From assembly GCF_027474825.1 (NCBI RefSeq), contig NZ_CP107030.1:4344001-4408000 (forward strand): a stretch of DNA of 64,000 bases. Reading direction: 5' to 3'. A program made the position numbers and the translations under genes. The notes beneath the pieces are model-generated. The model ran no database searches. It was not told where the DNA came from and saw only the letters and a list, made by a program, of their open reading frames with translations. Source of the DNA: Maribacter halichondriae (GTDB taxonomy: Bacteria > Bacteroidota > Bacteroidia > Flavobacteriales > Flavobacteriaceae). Below are positions 37,153-48,223 of this stretch, in pieces; within the stretch, counting starts at the first letter, position 1, and each line of letters starts with the position of its first letter.

Positions 37153-38845
37153 TTAACGAATCAACTTTTTATACTTAATTCGCTTTGGCATGATATCGGC
37201 TCCCAATCGTTTCTTTCTATTCTCTTCATAATCGGAAAAAGAACCTTCAAAGAAATACACCTCTGAATTACCTTCAAAAGCTAAAATGTGGGTACAGATT
37301 CGATCTAAGAACCAACGGTCGTGCGAGATGACGACGGCACATCCTGCAAAATTTTCTAGCCCCTCTTCGAGGGCACGTAAAGTGTTGACATCCAAATCGT
37401 TGGTAGGCTCATCTAAAAGCAATATGTTGCCTTCTTCTTTTAAGGTCATGGCCAAATGCAGCCGGTTTCTTTCTCCTCCTGAAAGCATGTTGACCTTTTT
37501 ATTTTGTTCGCTCCCAGAAAAATTAAAACGGCTCAGATAGGCACGGGAGTTCACTTGCCGGCCACCCATCATGATGAGTTCTTGTTCGCCACTGAAATTC
37601 TGCCAAATCGTTTTTTCAGGGTCTATATTGGAGTGGCTTTGATCTACGTATGCTATTTTAGCCGAGTCACCTACAATAAATTCTCCCAAATCAGGAGTCT
37701 CATCGCCCATAATCATTCGGAATATGGTCGTTTTACCAGCGCCATTCGGACCAATGATACCGACAATACCGGCCTGTGGTAATTTGAAATTTAAATCTTC
37801 ATAGAGCAATTTATCCCCAAAAGCCTTACTGACCCCTTTGGCCTCGATGACATTGGTACCCAATCGGGGACCATTGGGAATATATATTTCCAGTTTTTCG
37901 TCCAATTGCTTTTGGTCTTGGCTCATCAACTTATCATAGTTGTTTAAACGCGCCTTTTGTTTGGTCTGGCGTCCTTTGGCTCCTTGGCGGACCCATTCCA
38001 ACTCTCGCTCCAAGGTTTTTTGACGTTTTGAAGCTGTTTTGCTCTCTTGTGCCAACCGTTTTGATTTCTGATCTAGCCAACTTGAGTAGTTGCCTTTCCA
38101 TGGTATGCCCTCGCCCCTATCCAGTTCCAAAATCCATCCGGCGACGTTATCCAAAAAATAGCGGTCGTGGGTCACGGCGATGACAGTGCCTTTGTAGCTT
38201 GCCAAATGATGCTCGAGCCAATGTACCGATTCGGCGTCCAAATGGTTGGTCGGTTCGTCAAGCAATAAAATTTCAGGTTCTTGTAATAATAATCTACACA
38301 GTGCCACTCGCCTTCTTTCACCACCTGAAAGTACGCTTATCTTTTTTATCACCTTCAGGAGTTCGTAGTGCATCCATGGCGATTTCAAGCTTAGTGTCAA
38401 GTTCCCAAGCATTCGAGGCATCGATTTTATCCTGAAGTTCCGCCTGCTTGTCCATCAGTTTTTGCATCTTGTCAGCGTCCTCATAGACTTCGGGCAAACC
38501 GAACATGTCATTGATCTTGTTGTATTCATCAAGAATGGCCACCGTTTCTGAAACACCCTCGCGCACTACGTCCAGAACCGTCTTCGATCCGTCCAATTGC
38601 GGTTCTTGTTCCAAGTATCCTACTTTATATCCAGGAGAAAACACCACATCGCCCTGATAATTTTTATCAACTCCTGCAATTATTTTAAGTAACGTGGATT
38701 TACCTGATCCGTTGAGACCAAGAATCCCGATTTTTGCCCCGTAGAAGAAGCTCAGGTAAATATTCTTAAGTACCGGAGTATTCGCGTTTTTATAGGTTTT
38801 CGTGACCCCGGACATGGAGAAGATCACTTTCTTATCGTCACTCAT
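37153..38845 (-). CDS. ettA: ABC-F translation factor EttA, broken by a frameshift
   Basis: About 563 residues after one repair. It is a duplicated ABC ATPase without membrane domains that binds the ribosomal E site and gates elongation by energy status. First domain: Walker [10 protein letters not shown], signature [11 protein letters not shown], Walker [15 protein letters not shown]. Second domain: Walker [10 protein letters not shown], signature [25 protein letters not shown]. The arm and linker between domains contain the Lys/Gln-rich [11 protein letters not shown]. The break is in six T at 38342-38347, where one extra base splits GDKK from ISVLSGGE; this is one of two insertions among the frame breaks. 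Confidence 0.94.
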
Positions 38846-38944
38846 TTTTTTAGAGGTTTGTTAGAAAAAGTAAGGTTTATTATTTTTGGTTCAATCTCAT
38901 CCCTTTTGAATTGACCCTTGAACTTGCGCTTGAACTTGAACTTT

Positions 38945-39127
38945 CTAAACCCTTCCCTTAAGGGCATTGAAAACCCAAGCAATGGCAAAAAAACCGATTC
39001 CGACGGAAGCGAATCCCCATCCAGCAACATCGTCATAGCGAAAAGCACCCAATGCTATAAGCCCGACACCCACGGCGATCATAATAAAAGTAGCCCAAGC
39101 GAGTACCGTATTTTTGTTCATTCCCAT
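38945..39127 (-). CDS. Small flavobacterial membrane protein (CAL67264-like)
   Basis: A 60-residue protein starting MGMNKNTVLAWATFIMIAVG, with two hydrophobic segments (about 8-28 and 36-54) joined by FRYDDVAGWGF, ending FNALKGRV. I recall a named family of flavobacterial membrane proteins of this size, CAL67264, and the AGWGFASVGIGFFAIAW core fits it; I cannot check this. The start at 39127 or 39121 is preferred over a longer frame from 39184 that adds polar residues in front of the helix. Function unknown. Confidence 0.7.
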   Translation of the reverse strand: MGMNKNTVLAWATFIMIAVGVGLIALGAFRYDDVAGWGFASVGIGFFAIAWVFNALKGRV

Positions 39128-39203
39128 AGTATGTATGTTTGGTTTTTTGGTAACTCCAAATATCGTAAATTTTGGGGGAACCATTATCTTAAAAAATCAA
39201 AGT

Positions 39204-40187
39204 TTAAGATTCAAAAGGGAAAGAAATTCCTGTTTTGGCGCGCACAGCATCCATAATTGCAATCAGGTCAAGACTGTTCTGATGACTCCACAATGTACTT
39301 TGGATTTTCCCGTTTTTGAGACACTGGTGTACTTCCGCAATTTCATGGGAGTAGCCTTTACCGATCTTGGGCACCTCAAAATATTCCGTTTCTCCATCTT
39401 TTTCGACTGAATACTTTTGGGATTCATGCCATCTCGGATGTATTAAGATAGCACCCTCGTCTCCAGAAATTTTAGCCACCATCTCAGAATATGCATTCAG
39501 TCCACTATAGAGTAAAGCTTGGGCATTAGGATAATCAAACAGCATGGAAGTCTGAATCTCCGCCCCAGTTGTATGGAACTTTGAACTGGCTTGGATTCTT
39601 TGTGGTTTTCCGAGCATGAGGTACGATAGAAAAATGGGATAAATACCAATATCCAAAAGGGATCCTCCCGCCAAATCAGGATTCAACAAGCGGCCTTTTT
39701 CATCCCTATCCATGGCATAAAAGGCAAAATCGGCGTGTAGGTACTTAAGGTTTCCTATTTGTCCTTCATCCACTAGCCTTTTAACCTTTCGAATCGTAGG
39801 GTTGAACCGGCTCCACATGGCCTCCATAAGAAATACGTTATTTTCCTTGGCTGCCGACACCATACGTTTGACCTCATTCGAATTGATTCCCAAGGGTTTT
39901 TCACAAAGCACATTTTTTCCCTTTTTCATTGCTTTTATGGCCCATTCCGCGTGTCCCGTATGAGGTGTGGCAATATAAATGACATCCACTTTGTCCGATT
40001 CGAACAATTCTTCATAACTCCCAAAAATTTCGTCAGTCCCATACTCTTTGGCAAAGGCCTCTGCCCTGGGCTTATTTCTAGAGGCTACGGCAACCAAAAC
40101 GCCATTATCCACTAATTTTAAATCTTTTGCAAAACTATGTGCTATTTTTCCCGGACCTAAGATGCCCCATCGAATTTTGTCGGCCAT
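39204..40187 (-). CDS. Gfo/Idh/MocA family oxidoreductase
   Basis: A 327-residue NAD(P)-dependent dehydrogenase. The Rossmann start MADKIRWGILGPGKIAHSF has the dinucleotide loop GPGKIA; the conserved EKP motif is in NVLCEKPLG; the C-terminal half is the alpha/beta dimerisation domain with GGSLLDIGIYP. The family oxidises sugars and related diols; the exact substrate is not visible. A start at 40208 would lie within the -7 element at 40206-40213, so 40187 is preferred. Divergent from the carboxylase gene. Confidence 0.88.
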   Translation of the reverse strand: MADKIRWGILGPGKIAHSFAKDLKLVDNGVLVAVASRNKPRAEAFAKEYGTDEIFGSYEELFESDKVDVIYIATPHTGHAEWAIKAMKKGKNVLCEKPLGINSNEVKRMVSAAKENNVFLMEAMWSRFNPTIRKVKRLVDEGQIGNLKYLHADFAFYAMDRDEKGRLLNPDLAGGSLLDIGIYPIFLSYLMLGKPQRIQASSKFHTTGAEIQTSMLFDYPNAQALLYSGLNAYSEMVAKISGDEGAILIHPRWHESQKYSVEKDGETEYFEVPKIGKGYSHEIAEVHQCLKNGKIQSTLWSHQNSLDLIAIMDAVRAKTGISFPFES

Positions 40188-40205
40188 ACAGCGTTTGAAT
40201 TTTCC

Positions 40206-40213
40206 CAAATGTA
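40206..40213 (-). promoter_or_regulatory. -7 promoter element for the Gfo/Idh gene
   Basis: The minus strand reads TACATTTG, an exact TAnnTTTG match, 19 bp before the start at 40187. Confidence 0.6.
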
Positions 40214-40228
40214 ATCAATTTTACTCCT

Positions 40229-40236
40229 TATCTTTA
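40229..40236 (+). promoter_or_regulatory. Probable -7 element for the carboxylase gene
   Basis: TATCTTTA matches TAnnTTTG at seven of eight positions, 26 bp before the ATG at 40262. Confidence 0.4.
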
Positions 40237-40261
40237 TCGCAATAACGAAACCGGAGCCTCG

Positions 40262-41890
40262 ATGGACATCAAATTTAATAAGAACGAAGACCACAACAAA
40301 TTACTAGTATCCGAATTGAGAAAACGTCTAGCTCAAGTGAAATTGGGTGGCGGAAAATCCCGAATCGAAAAACAACATGCACAAGGCAAATTGACCGCTC
40401 GGGAACGTATCGCTTATCTCTTGGACGCCAAAAAAGACAGTATTGAAATCGGTGCCCTAGTCGGTGAGGGAATGTACGAAGAACACGGTGGATGCCCTTC
40501 GGGCGGTGTCGTTGTCAAAATGGGTTACGTTTCTGGAAAGCAGTGTATCGTAGTGGCCAATGATGCTACGGTCAAGGCCGGAGCTTGGTTTCCGATTACC
40601 GCAAAGAAAAATCTACGGGCACAGGAAATTTCAATAGAAAACCGGTTGCCCATTATTTATTTAGTCGATTCGGCAGGGGTGTATCTGCCCATGCAAGATG
40701 AAATATTTCCTGACAAAGAACATTTCGGGCGTATTTTTAGAAACAATGCGATCATGAGCGGTATGGGAATTACCCAGATTGCAGCCGTTATGGGAAGTTG
40801 TGTTGCCGGAGGGGCCTATTTGCCGATCATGAGCGACGAGGCATTGATTGTCGATAAAACGGGAAGTATTTTTCTGGCGGGAAGCTATCTTGTTAAAGCG
40901 GCTATTGGCGAAAACATAGACAATGAAACTTTGGGAGGAGCGACTACCCACTGCGAAATCAGCGGTGTAACCGACTATAAGGCAAAAGACGATAAAGATG
41001 CGCTGGACACTATAAAGAATATTGTTGGAAAAATCGGGGATTTTGAAAAAGCTGGCTATAATCGAACGAAGGCCGTCAAGCCAAAAGAAAATCCTGAGGA
41101 TATTTTTGGCATTGTTCCCGCATCAAGAACCGATCAGTACGATATGTTGGAAATCATCAATCGGCTAGTCGACGAATCCGATTTCGAGGAATACAAAAAA
41201 GGCTACGGAAAGACCATTCTCACCGGGTACGCACGTATCGATGGTTGGGCCGTGGGTATTGTTGCGAACCAAAGAAAAGTGGTAAAAACGACCAAAGGCG
41301 AAATGCAGTTCGGCGGTGTGATCTATTCGGACTCTGCGGATAAGGCCACCCGTTTTATTGCGAATTGCAACCAAAAGAAGATTCCCCTTGTTTTTCTTCA
41401 GGACGTCACCGGTTTTATGGTTGGAAGCAAAAGTGAACACGGCGGCATCATTAAAGATGGTGCAAAAATGGTCAACGCCGTAAGTAATTCAATAGTGCCG
41501 AAATTCACCGTTGTCATCGGAAATAGTTATGGTGCGGGTAATTATGCCATGTGTGGCAAGGCCTACGACCCAAGACTGATCGTTGCATGGCCGAGTGCCG
41601 AACTTGCCGTAATGAGTGGAAATTCAGCCGCGAAAGTATTATTGCAGATTGAAAAGTCTTCCCTAAAAAAGAAAGGGGAAACGATTACCGAGAAAAAAGA
41701 GGCCGAGCTTTTTGACAAGATCAAGGCACGGTACGATAATCAAATATCACCGTATTACGCTGCCTCAAGACTTTGGACGGATGCCGTAATAGACCCTATA
41801 GATACGCGTAAATGGATTTCAATGGGTATAGAGGCCGCGAATCATGCACCGATTGAAAAACCTTTTAATATGGGGGTTTTGCAGGTTTAA
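40262..41890 (+). CDS. Acyl-CoA carboxylase carboxyltransferase beta subunit (MCC-like)
   Basis: A 542-residue biotin-dependent carboxyltransferase. The segments VVANDATVKAGAWFPITAKK and DSAGVYLPMQDEIFPDKEHF resemble 3-methylcrotonyl-CoA carboxylase beta more than propionyl-CoA carboxylase beta. Two crotonase-like halves are visible, with the oxyanion loops GSCVAGGAYLPIM and GNSYGAGNYAMCG. It needs a biotin carboxylase/carrier alpha subunit, which is not in this window. If MCC, it acts in leucine or isovalerate breakdown; the substrate is not certain. Intact frame; convergent with the plug-protein array. Confidence 0.88.
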   Translation: MDIKFNKNEDHNKLLVSELRKRLAQVKLGGGKSRIEKQHAQGKLTARERIAYLLDAKKDSIEIGALVGEGMYEEHGGCPSGGVVVKMGYVSGKQCIVVANDATVKAGAWFPITAKKNLRAQEISIENRLPIIYLVDSAGVYLPMQDEIFPDKEHFGRIFRNNAIMSGMGITQIAAVMGSCVAGGAYLPIMSDEALIVDKTGSIFLAGSYLVKAAIGENIDNETLGGATTHCEISGVTDYKAKDDKDALDTIKNIVGKIGDFEKAGYNRTKAVKPKENPEDIFGIVPASRTDQYDMLEIINRLVDESDFEEYKKGYGKTILTGYARIDGWAVGIVANQRKVVKTTKGEMQFGGVIYSDSADKATRFIANCNQKKIPLVFLQDVTGFMVGSKSEHGGIIKDGAKMVNAVSNSIVPKFTVVIGNSYGAGNYAMCGKAYDPRLIVAWPSAELAVMSGNSAAKVLLQIEKSSLKKKGETITEKKEAELFDKIKARYDNQISPYYAASRLWTDAVIDPIDTRKWISMGIEAANHAPIEKPFNMGVLQV

Positions 41891-41917
41891 GTTTAGAAAT
41901 TCGAAATCTCCGAAGAG

Positions 41918-44542
41918 CTATTTTGAAGCGGTCATGGGGTTTCCCGATAACTTGAACAACTGCTGGTTTACATTTTTAAGATGAAGCTTGAACAGTTTGA
42001 CCACACTACGTTGGGAAGGCATCCCGTAGTCGAAAAAGATAGTCGCTTTCATATAGAATGGATTCAAGGTCTTTGAGCCTTTGTAGTTCACATTGATCAA
42101 CCAATCCCCTTTCATATAATCGTCGATAAAATATTCCTTGCTATAAACCAGTTGGGCTTTGTCATTTTCTTCTTTGCCCTCAAAACTGTTCCACTTGAAA
42201 AAGCGGTTTCGAGGGTTCACGAACTGTACGTCAAAATTGGCATCGGGGTCGTTCCAGTCCAATACGATACGTGTTCCTTGGTTTGTCCCTGTCTCGATTT
42301 CAATGATATCTTCCGATTCAGGAAGGATTTCCTTCCCCTTCTTTGCACTAAATTGGTGAATTCGGTGACTATGATCGAATGGGGGCCTTCGGAACTTGCT
42401 TTCAAATAGTCTTGGTTCAACAGGTAGTTGTATCTGGAATAAAGTCCGGCCGCCTTTTGATATTCCGCCGAAGCCATATAATTTCTTGCCAGATCCAAAT
42501 ACGATTGTGCATGGTTCGGGCGTAGCTTAAAAATTTTCTTGTAAACGACTTCCGCCCGTTTCAGTTCCCCTGATTTTTCATAGGCATAGGCCAGAGCCGT
42601 CAAATTAGTCACATCATTCTCAAAAACTTTGGTATTATCAGCGACAATCTCGTCACTGTAATCCTCATTTTTCCAATTTTCCTTGAAATAAAGATATGCG
42701 TCGACGAAAAAATGGGGAGAACCTGAGAACTTGGTGGCATACGATTCAAAAGTCCGCTTGGCATCCTCAAATGATTTACTATTATAAAGATCCTTTAAAT
42801 AAGTAGGCCAATTGCGTTCAGCTTGTTCTTGGCTGATGGCATTATTTTTATAGACATTGTCCCTGACTTGCAGGTTATCCACTGGCTCCTTTCCATTTTT
42901 GGGTGAATAATTACCTACAATGGTATTGATAACAATAACTCCGCCAGCTGCAATAGCCCCATACTTGGCAGTTGCCGCCAATCCCGGAAGTACAGCTATT
43001 CTGCGTATGTTGCTTACGGCAATGTGACGGGGGACTTCGATATCCAATATTCCATCGACCTCATAGATAGCCTCTCTTGGATTAAGTAAAGAACCCCCAC
43101 CCCTTATATAAATCACAGCATTTTGGTCAAGTGGCGATACTATCTTTCTTGGATCGCCCCTTGGACTGATTTTAACCCCCGGAGCCCTTCCGTTTATGGC
43201 CTGTAAAATGTTCACAGCGTATTCGCTAAAATCTCCTTCATCCAAAACATGCATGGAATAACCTGCGGTTGCCTTATCCAAGATACCGAAACCTGTTTTG
43301 ATAAGGTTTGGGTTGGTATTGTAGTCAATAAAAAGTTCTTCTTGGGTTTTTCTGAGTTTTTTACTTTCAGTTACCGTGACATTATCGAGAGCGGTAACCT
43401 TCGTCTCCATCGATACGTTGATTCCAAAGGTAGTCTCCAATACTTTTCGGGTAACCGTCTCCATCTCCAAAAAATTGAAAACCACGACATCCCCTAATTC
43501 GGCTTGAATCTGATAACGGCCTTTTTCATCCGTTTTTGTCGCTATATCCTTTCCTTCTACCTTGACATCTACATTCTCCAGGGAGTTCCATTGTTGAATA
43601 CAAAACCTGAGATGTTACTCGCATTTATACTTCTAAAATCTTGATTTTGAGTTATTCGCACATCATCTTCGGTACCCGCAATGGCATCATCTTTTTCGTA
43701 GATGGTCGTGTTGAGCTCAAAAGTCATTGCATCGTTTCTGAAACGCTTCCATTCGTCTTGGCTGGCATACCTGCGGTACGAAGTTCCAGGATCGTCGGAG
43801 GCCGATAATGTAAGTCCGATGCTTTTGCCATATACTTCCAATAGTTCCAACCCTATGGTAAAATCGTCGTCGACATAAATCTCATAGGGGGTCAAGTCAA
43901 ACGTTACCTTCCCCTGCTTCTTTTTCAAGGTGAAGATTATATTCCTTTTCGATAACTTGACTTCGGGATACGGTGTGTCACCCCGGTACACGTTGACCCG
44001 GAGCAATAAACTGTCGGAAACATTTTTCAATACATGAAAATAAAACTCGTTCAGTTGCCTAGGCCTTCGATTGACCCTTATTTTGGTCGCCATCTCGGCC
44101 CCAAGGGAAGTTATGCCCCGCCAATATCCTATTTTTTTGCTGCGTTCATAGTAGTAGCCCACCTTCTTTTGACGTATGCTTTCGGAACCCTGTGAGAGGA
44201 CTATCTCGTTCAATTGGTACACCTCGGGCCGCATTAATATCACGTCTCCATCGGTGAAAGAAAAATTCAGGTCCCCGATGGCTTTCTTAATGGTCTGGTA
44301 ACCTACCGAGGATATCTGAAGCGTATCGGTCAACGAAATTCTGTTGCGGTTTATGGGTAGGGCAAATCTGCCGTCCTCATCCGTGACCGTGCCCACACCT
44401 TTGTTAAGCACCCCGATGTTCACATAGGGAAGTGGATTGTTCGTCTCGATATCCTTTACCGTGCCATTATATTGTAGTTGCGCTGATACATAACCAGAAC
44501 AAAAAAAGGAAAAAAAAAAAGGAAGGTTCGCAGCACTTTCAT
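41918..44542 (-). CDS. Plug/TPR/DUF2135-like protein 5 with extra N-terminal module, three frameshifts
   Basis: About 875 residues when three one-base losses are restored; last gene of the array. The signal peptide starts at 44542 (MKVLRTFLFFF) and runs through a run of eleven A at 44510-44520 that must be twelve to reach SAQLQYNGTVKD. A first carboxypeptidase-regulatory domain (about 25-110) and a unique module of about 200 residues follow. A second break at 43581-43583 joins FVFNNGTP to LENVDVKVEGKD, the domain found in the other four paralogues. Then come a SusC-like plug (RGGGSLLNPREAIYEVDG, AAGGVIVINT), TPRs and a DUF2135-like end. The third break is near 42335-42342. No barrel. Confidence 0.7.
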
Positions 44543-44629
44543 ATAGGATGAAAAATATCGTAACACTTTATTTGAAGATACATAATTTTCACAAATACCA
44601 CATTCTTAAGACAATGAGAAGCGAAATCA

Positions 44630-46381
44630 TTATTTTCCACCTACGGACATTATAGTAACCAAAGTCAACAGTTCACGATTTATGTTCTTCTCGGTCAGCG
44701 GCATTACAATCATTGTCTTACTTTGAGTTGGAAGCCCATAATCGTAGTAAACCGTTGCCTTGATATAGGTAGGGTTATACCCCTTGTTGCCAAAATATTT
44801 GATGTTTATTTTCCAAACACCGGGAAGGCTCCTGTCTATTAAGAATTGTTCACAGGTGTATCCTTTTACCTTTTCGTCTTTGAGCTGTTGCGGTTCGTTT
44901 TCGAGGGTATGGCTCCATACAAAATACTGGTTCTCAGGATTTACAAATTGCAAATCGAACTCCGCCTCGCTATTGTTCCATTCGAAAAGTACACGGGTAC
45001 CGCCCACATCGGCATCGGAGATATCACTGTTCGAAATCGCAAGCTCCTTTCCTTTTCTGGCAAGTAGGTTCGTTGATTCGGTTTCCAAAATGCCATCGAT
45101 ACCATCCAACACTATGGAAATCGTGTCCATCTTGCGTAATTGCTGATATCGGGCGTGTATGCCCAATGCCTTTTTGTACTCGCCATTTTCCGCATACATA
45201 TTTGCAAGATCTCGATAAGATTGTGCATAACGGGAGCGTTTTTTGAATATTTCCATATAAACGTCCAATGCTTCCCTTAATTTTCTACGTTCTTCAAGGG
45301 TATATGCCAAAGCCTTTAAAGCATTGGGGTCATTTGAAAAAACGTTTTTCATTTCATTCAGTATCTCCGTTGATTTTGTCTCGTTTTTCCATTTCTCCAA
45401 AAAAACATTGGACGCCTCAATAAAAAAATAAGCGGAACTACCATATACTTTTTTCTGCTCTTGATAGGCGGTTTGGGCAGCTCCATAATCAGCGACATCT
45501 GAAATGGCAAGGATATATTTTGGTGGCTTTCTTTTAAGTTTACTGGCACCGACACGCTCGTTGTAAATGTTATTTCGAAGTTTGGCCTGGTCATACGGTT
45601 TATTGGTACCTTCTTCACGTACGACATTGGATCCTTTAGTGTTGATAACCACAACACCCCCCGCCGCAATCTGACCATATCTAGTTACACCTGCCAACCC
45701 AGGAATGGTGGCCACACGATCAACGGTCTGAATATCCAAAAAATCGGGAACGGACTCGAAAATCACGCCATCGACTTCAAAAATTACAGGTCTAGGATTG
45801 TTTGCCGAACCCCTGCCACGCATATATAACGCCCTTGAAGAACCTCCATTTGGCCCATCAGAAGTTCCAATAGTTAGTCCTGGAAGTTTACCTTGTAAGG
45901 CGGCAATGATATCAATGGCACTCGGATTTAATTCTGTCCCATCCACAAAATTCATGGAATAGCCCGCATTTTCTGCATCGACAAAGCCATAGGCCGTTCT
46001 GATTATGGTCTTCTTGGTCGCATAATTCATAGCCATTCCCTGCTGACCTTTAGGTCCTTCTTGCTGCACAATAATCTCATCAAGTTCTTCGACACGAGGT
46101 TTCATATTGATGTTCAAAATACGGGTAACATCCTCAACAATAACTTCTTGGGTATGCATACCAACATAACTGAAAACGAGCACATCACGTGGACGTGCCT
46201 CGATTTCATATTTTCCATTGGCATCGGTTTGTATTCCTTCCGAACTTCCTTTGATGGCAATATTGACATTGGCCAGAGGATAGCCCATATCGGAGACGAC
46301 ACCCCTAATTTTATTCACGTTGTCTTGGGAAACTGCAAAAAGAGTACTGAATAGCAAGAAAAAAGTGATGAATACCTTCAT
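44630..46381 (-). CDS. Plug/TPR/DUF2135-like protein 4
   Basis: A 583-residue exported protein. The signal peptide MKVFITFFLLFSTLFAVSQ is followed by a carboxypeptidase-regulatory domain (about 25-100, IRGVVSDMGYPLANVNIAIK), a SusC-type plug (about 115-255) with ALYMRGRGSANNPRPVIFEV and GQIAAGGVVVINTKGS, a TPR region (about 340-440, including YAQSYRDLANMYAENGEYKK) and a final domain (about 470-570) with TRVLFEWNNSEAEFDLQFVN that resembles DUF2135/YfaP. A TonB-dependent receptor would have a barrel of some 600 residues after the plug; here the chain ends. It starts 99 bp after the previous paralogue. Confidence 0.8.
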   Translation of the reverse strand: MKVFITFFLLFSTLFAVSQDNVNKIRGVVSDMGYPLANVNIAIKGSSEGIQTDANGKYEIEARPRDVLVFSYVGMHTQEVIVEDVTRILNINMKPRVEELDEIIVQQEGPKGQQGMAMNYATKKTIIRTAYGFVDAENAGYSMNFVDGTELNPSAIDIIAALQGKLPGLTIGTSDGPNGGSSRALYMRGRGSANNPRPVIFEVDGVIFESVPDFLDIQTVDRVATIPGLAGVTRYGQIAAGGVVVINTKGSNVVREEGTNKPYDQAKLRNNIYNERVGASKLKRKPPKYILAISDVADYGAAQTAYQEQKKVYGSSAYFFIEASNVFLEKWKNETKSTEILNEMKNVFSNDPNALKALAYTLEERRKLREALDVYMEIFKKRSRYAQSYRDLANMYAENGEYKKALGIHARYQQLRKMDTISIVLDGIDGILETESTNLLARKGKELAISNSDISDADVGGTRVLFEWNNSEAEFDLQFVNPENQYFVWSHTLENEPQQLKDEKVKGYTCEQFLIDRSLPGVWKINIKYFGNKGYNPTYIKATVYYDYGLPTQSKTMIVMPLTEKNINRELLTLVTIMSVGGK

Positions 46382-46480
46382 GAAAACAATTTGGGCTAAA
46401 TTATTACAAATAAAGGGTTTGTTACCATAATTGGCCCAATCTTAACCTGAAAAACCGTTTTGAACTCTTCAAATCAATTT

Positions 46481-48223
46481 TTAGTTCGAAATGACGCTCG
46501 TAGAATTCTTAATCTTAAAAAGTTCTTGGTTCACATTTCTCAACCCTAGTTTAAAGATTTTGGTTTCCTTGCGCTGGGAGGCACCACCATAGTTATAATA
46601 CATTGTGGCCTTTAGGTATGTCGGGGTCAACTTTTTATTGCCCAAATACTTTGCGTTCACTTGCCATGTGCCAGGTAATGATTCATCTATCAGAAATTCT
46701 TCACAAGAATATCCAAGAAGTTTTTCATCGCTAATACGATCCGCATCGACAATCAATGCATGTTTTATGGTATAATATCGGTTTTCAGGGTTTACGAACT
46801 GTAATTCGAACTCCGCCTCACTATCGTTCCATTCAAAGACCAAACGGGTACCATTGAAGTCTTCTTTCAGAACGGACTTTTTGACTTCATTCTTGGAAAG
46901 TATGTCCCTTCCGTGCAAAGCGATAAGGTTATTGAACTCACGATCTATGATTTTACCAAATGCCATGGTATCTTTCTTCAAGAAATCATGGGTTACCAAG
47001 TAATCATATCGCGCGTACAAGGAAGCTGCCCGTTTGGTATCCCCAAGTTCCCGATAACTGTTGGCAAGATCCATATAAGATTGTGCGTAGTTAGGCCGCT
47101 GTATGAAGATTTCCTTATAAAGTTCATTGGCTTTTTCAAAATCCCTATAGCCCTGGTGCACATAGGCAAGTGATTTAAGTGCGACGGGGTTTTCGTTAAA
47201 GTTCAAGAGCGCATCCTGCACTATTTTATTCTCCAAGGCCTCATCGCTCCAATTTTCCTTAAAATAGGTCAACGCATCAACATAATAGCCATAACTGGCC
47301 CCATACCTTGGTGCGTAGAAGTCATATACCTTTTTTGCCTCTTCTAATGACGTACTCCCGTTTAATTCTTCAAGATAGACGGGGTTACTGCTTGTACGTT
47401 CATTTGCGCTCAAAGCATCTCCCATGTACTTGTTGTTTCGGAGCCTTGCTTTGTCCGCTATTTCTTTAGATTTTGGATAAGAACTACCCACATTCGTGTT
47501 TATAATTACAACACCGCCAGAAGCAATTGCCCCATACTTGGTCGTTGCGGCGAAGCTTGATAATACAGCAACCCTTTTCATGTTACCTGGTATTATCCAT
47601 ATCGGCGCATCAGTAAGTATTTGACCATCTATATCGTAAATAGCGGATTGATCATTGAAGAGCGAACTTGCGCCCCGCACAGTTATGACCCCGCCATTAA
47701 TGCAATCTCCGTTGACGCCAACCCCGGGAAATTCATTTCGAATTACATCCAGAATACAAAGGTTAACACTGCTTATATATTCTTCGGATAAAATGCGAAT
47801 CTGGTACGCGGCGGTTTCCGGGTCGATGATTCCATAAGCCGTTTTGATTAGGTTCGGGTTCGAATTGTATTCCAGTTCCAATTCTTGCTGCGATTTTCGC
47901 TTACTTTTTGTAACGACCACTTCATCCAACTCCTCAATATCCGGGTACATTTCAATATTCAAAATACGGGTGACATCTTCGACCAAAATGTCAATGGACT
48001 CCATACCATTGTACGAATAATTAATGATTTTTCCCTTTTCGGCGCGTATGCGATATCGGCCTTGATCATCGGAAAATACTTGGGTGTTACTTCCTTCTAC
48101 CGATATTTTTACATTTTCCATAGCGGTACGACCATCGGTGACCATACCAGAGACAATCTTTGATTTCTCTTGTGATACAACAAGATTCAGGGTCAGGAAC
48201 AAAACAAAAACAATTTTTTTCAT
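46481..48223 (-). CDS. Plug/TPR/DUF2135-like protein 3
   Basis: A 580-residue paralogue. Signal peptide MKKIVFVLFLTLNLVVSQ; regulatory domain about 22-100 (SGMVTDGRTAMENVKISVEG); plug about 115-250 with TVRGASSLFNDQSAIYDIDG and GAIASGGVVIINTN; TPR about 330-440 (RPNYAQSYMDLANSYRELGD); DUF2135-like end with TRLVFEWNDSEAEFELQFVN and LPGTWQVNAKYLGNKKL. It is closest to the next paralogue (48325-50088), with near-identical C-terminal halves. The 101-bp gap to that gene shows no consensus -7 element, which suggests one transcript for the array. Confidence 0.8.
   Translation of the reverse strand: MKKIVFVLFLTLNLVVSQEKSKIVSGMVTDGRTAMENVKISVEGSNTQVFSDDQGRYRIRAEKGKIINYSYNGMESIDILVEDVTRILNIEMYPDIEELDEVVVTKSKRKSQQELELEYNSNPNLIKTAYGIIDPETAAYQIRILSEEYISSVNLCILDVIRNEFPGVGVNGDCINGGVITVRGASSLFNDQSAIYDIDGQILTDAPIWIIPGNMKRVAVLSSFAATTKYGAIASGGVVIINTNVGSSYPKSKEIADKARLRNNKYMGDALSANERTSSNPVYLEELNGSTSLEEAKKVYDFYAPRYGASYGYYVDALTYFKENWSDEALENKIVQDALLNFNENPVALKSLAYVHQGYRDFEKANELYKEIFIQRPNYAQSYMDLANSYRELGDTKRAASLYARYDYLVTHDFLKKDTMAFGKIIDREFNNLIALHGRDILSKNEVKKSVLKEDFNGTRLVFEWNDSEAEFELQFVNPENRYYTIKHALIVDADRISDEKLLGYSCEEFLIDESLPGTWQVNAKYLGNKKLTPTYLKATMYYNYGGASQRKETKIFKLGLRNVNQELFKIKNSTSVISN

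Noticed and set aside
38918-38950. Short tandem CTTGAAC-type repeats downstream of the EttA start
   Set aside because: Only a few imperfect copies of seven bases; no evidence of an array or regulatory role.
43569-44423. A separate carboxypeptidase-regulatory protein gene upstream of a second plug gene
   Set aside because: The apparent stop disappears with one C restored at 43581-43583, giving a continuous domain identical in type to those of the paralogues.
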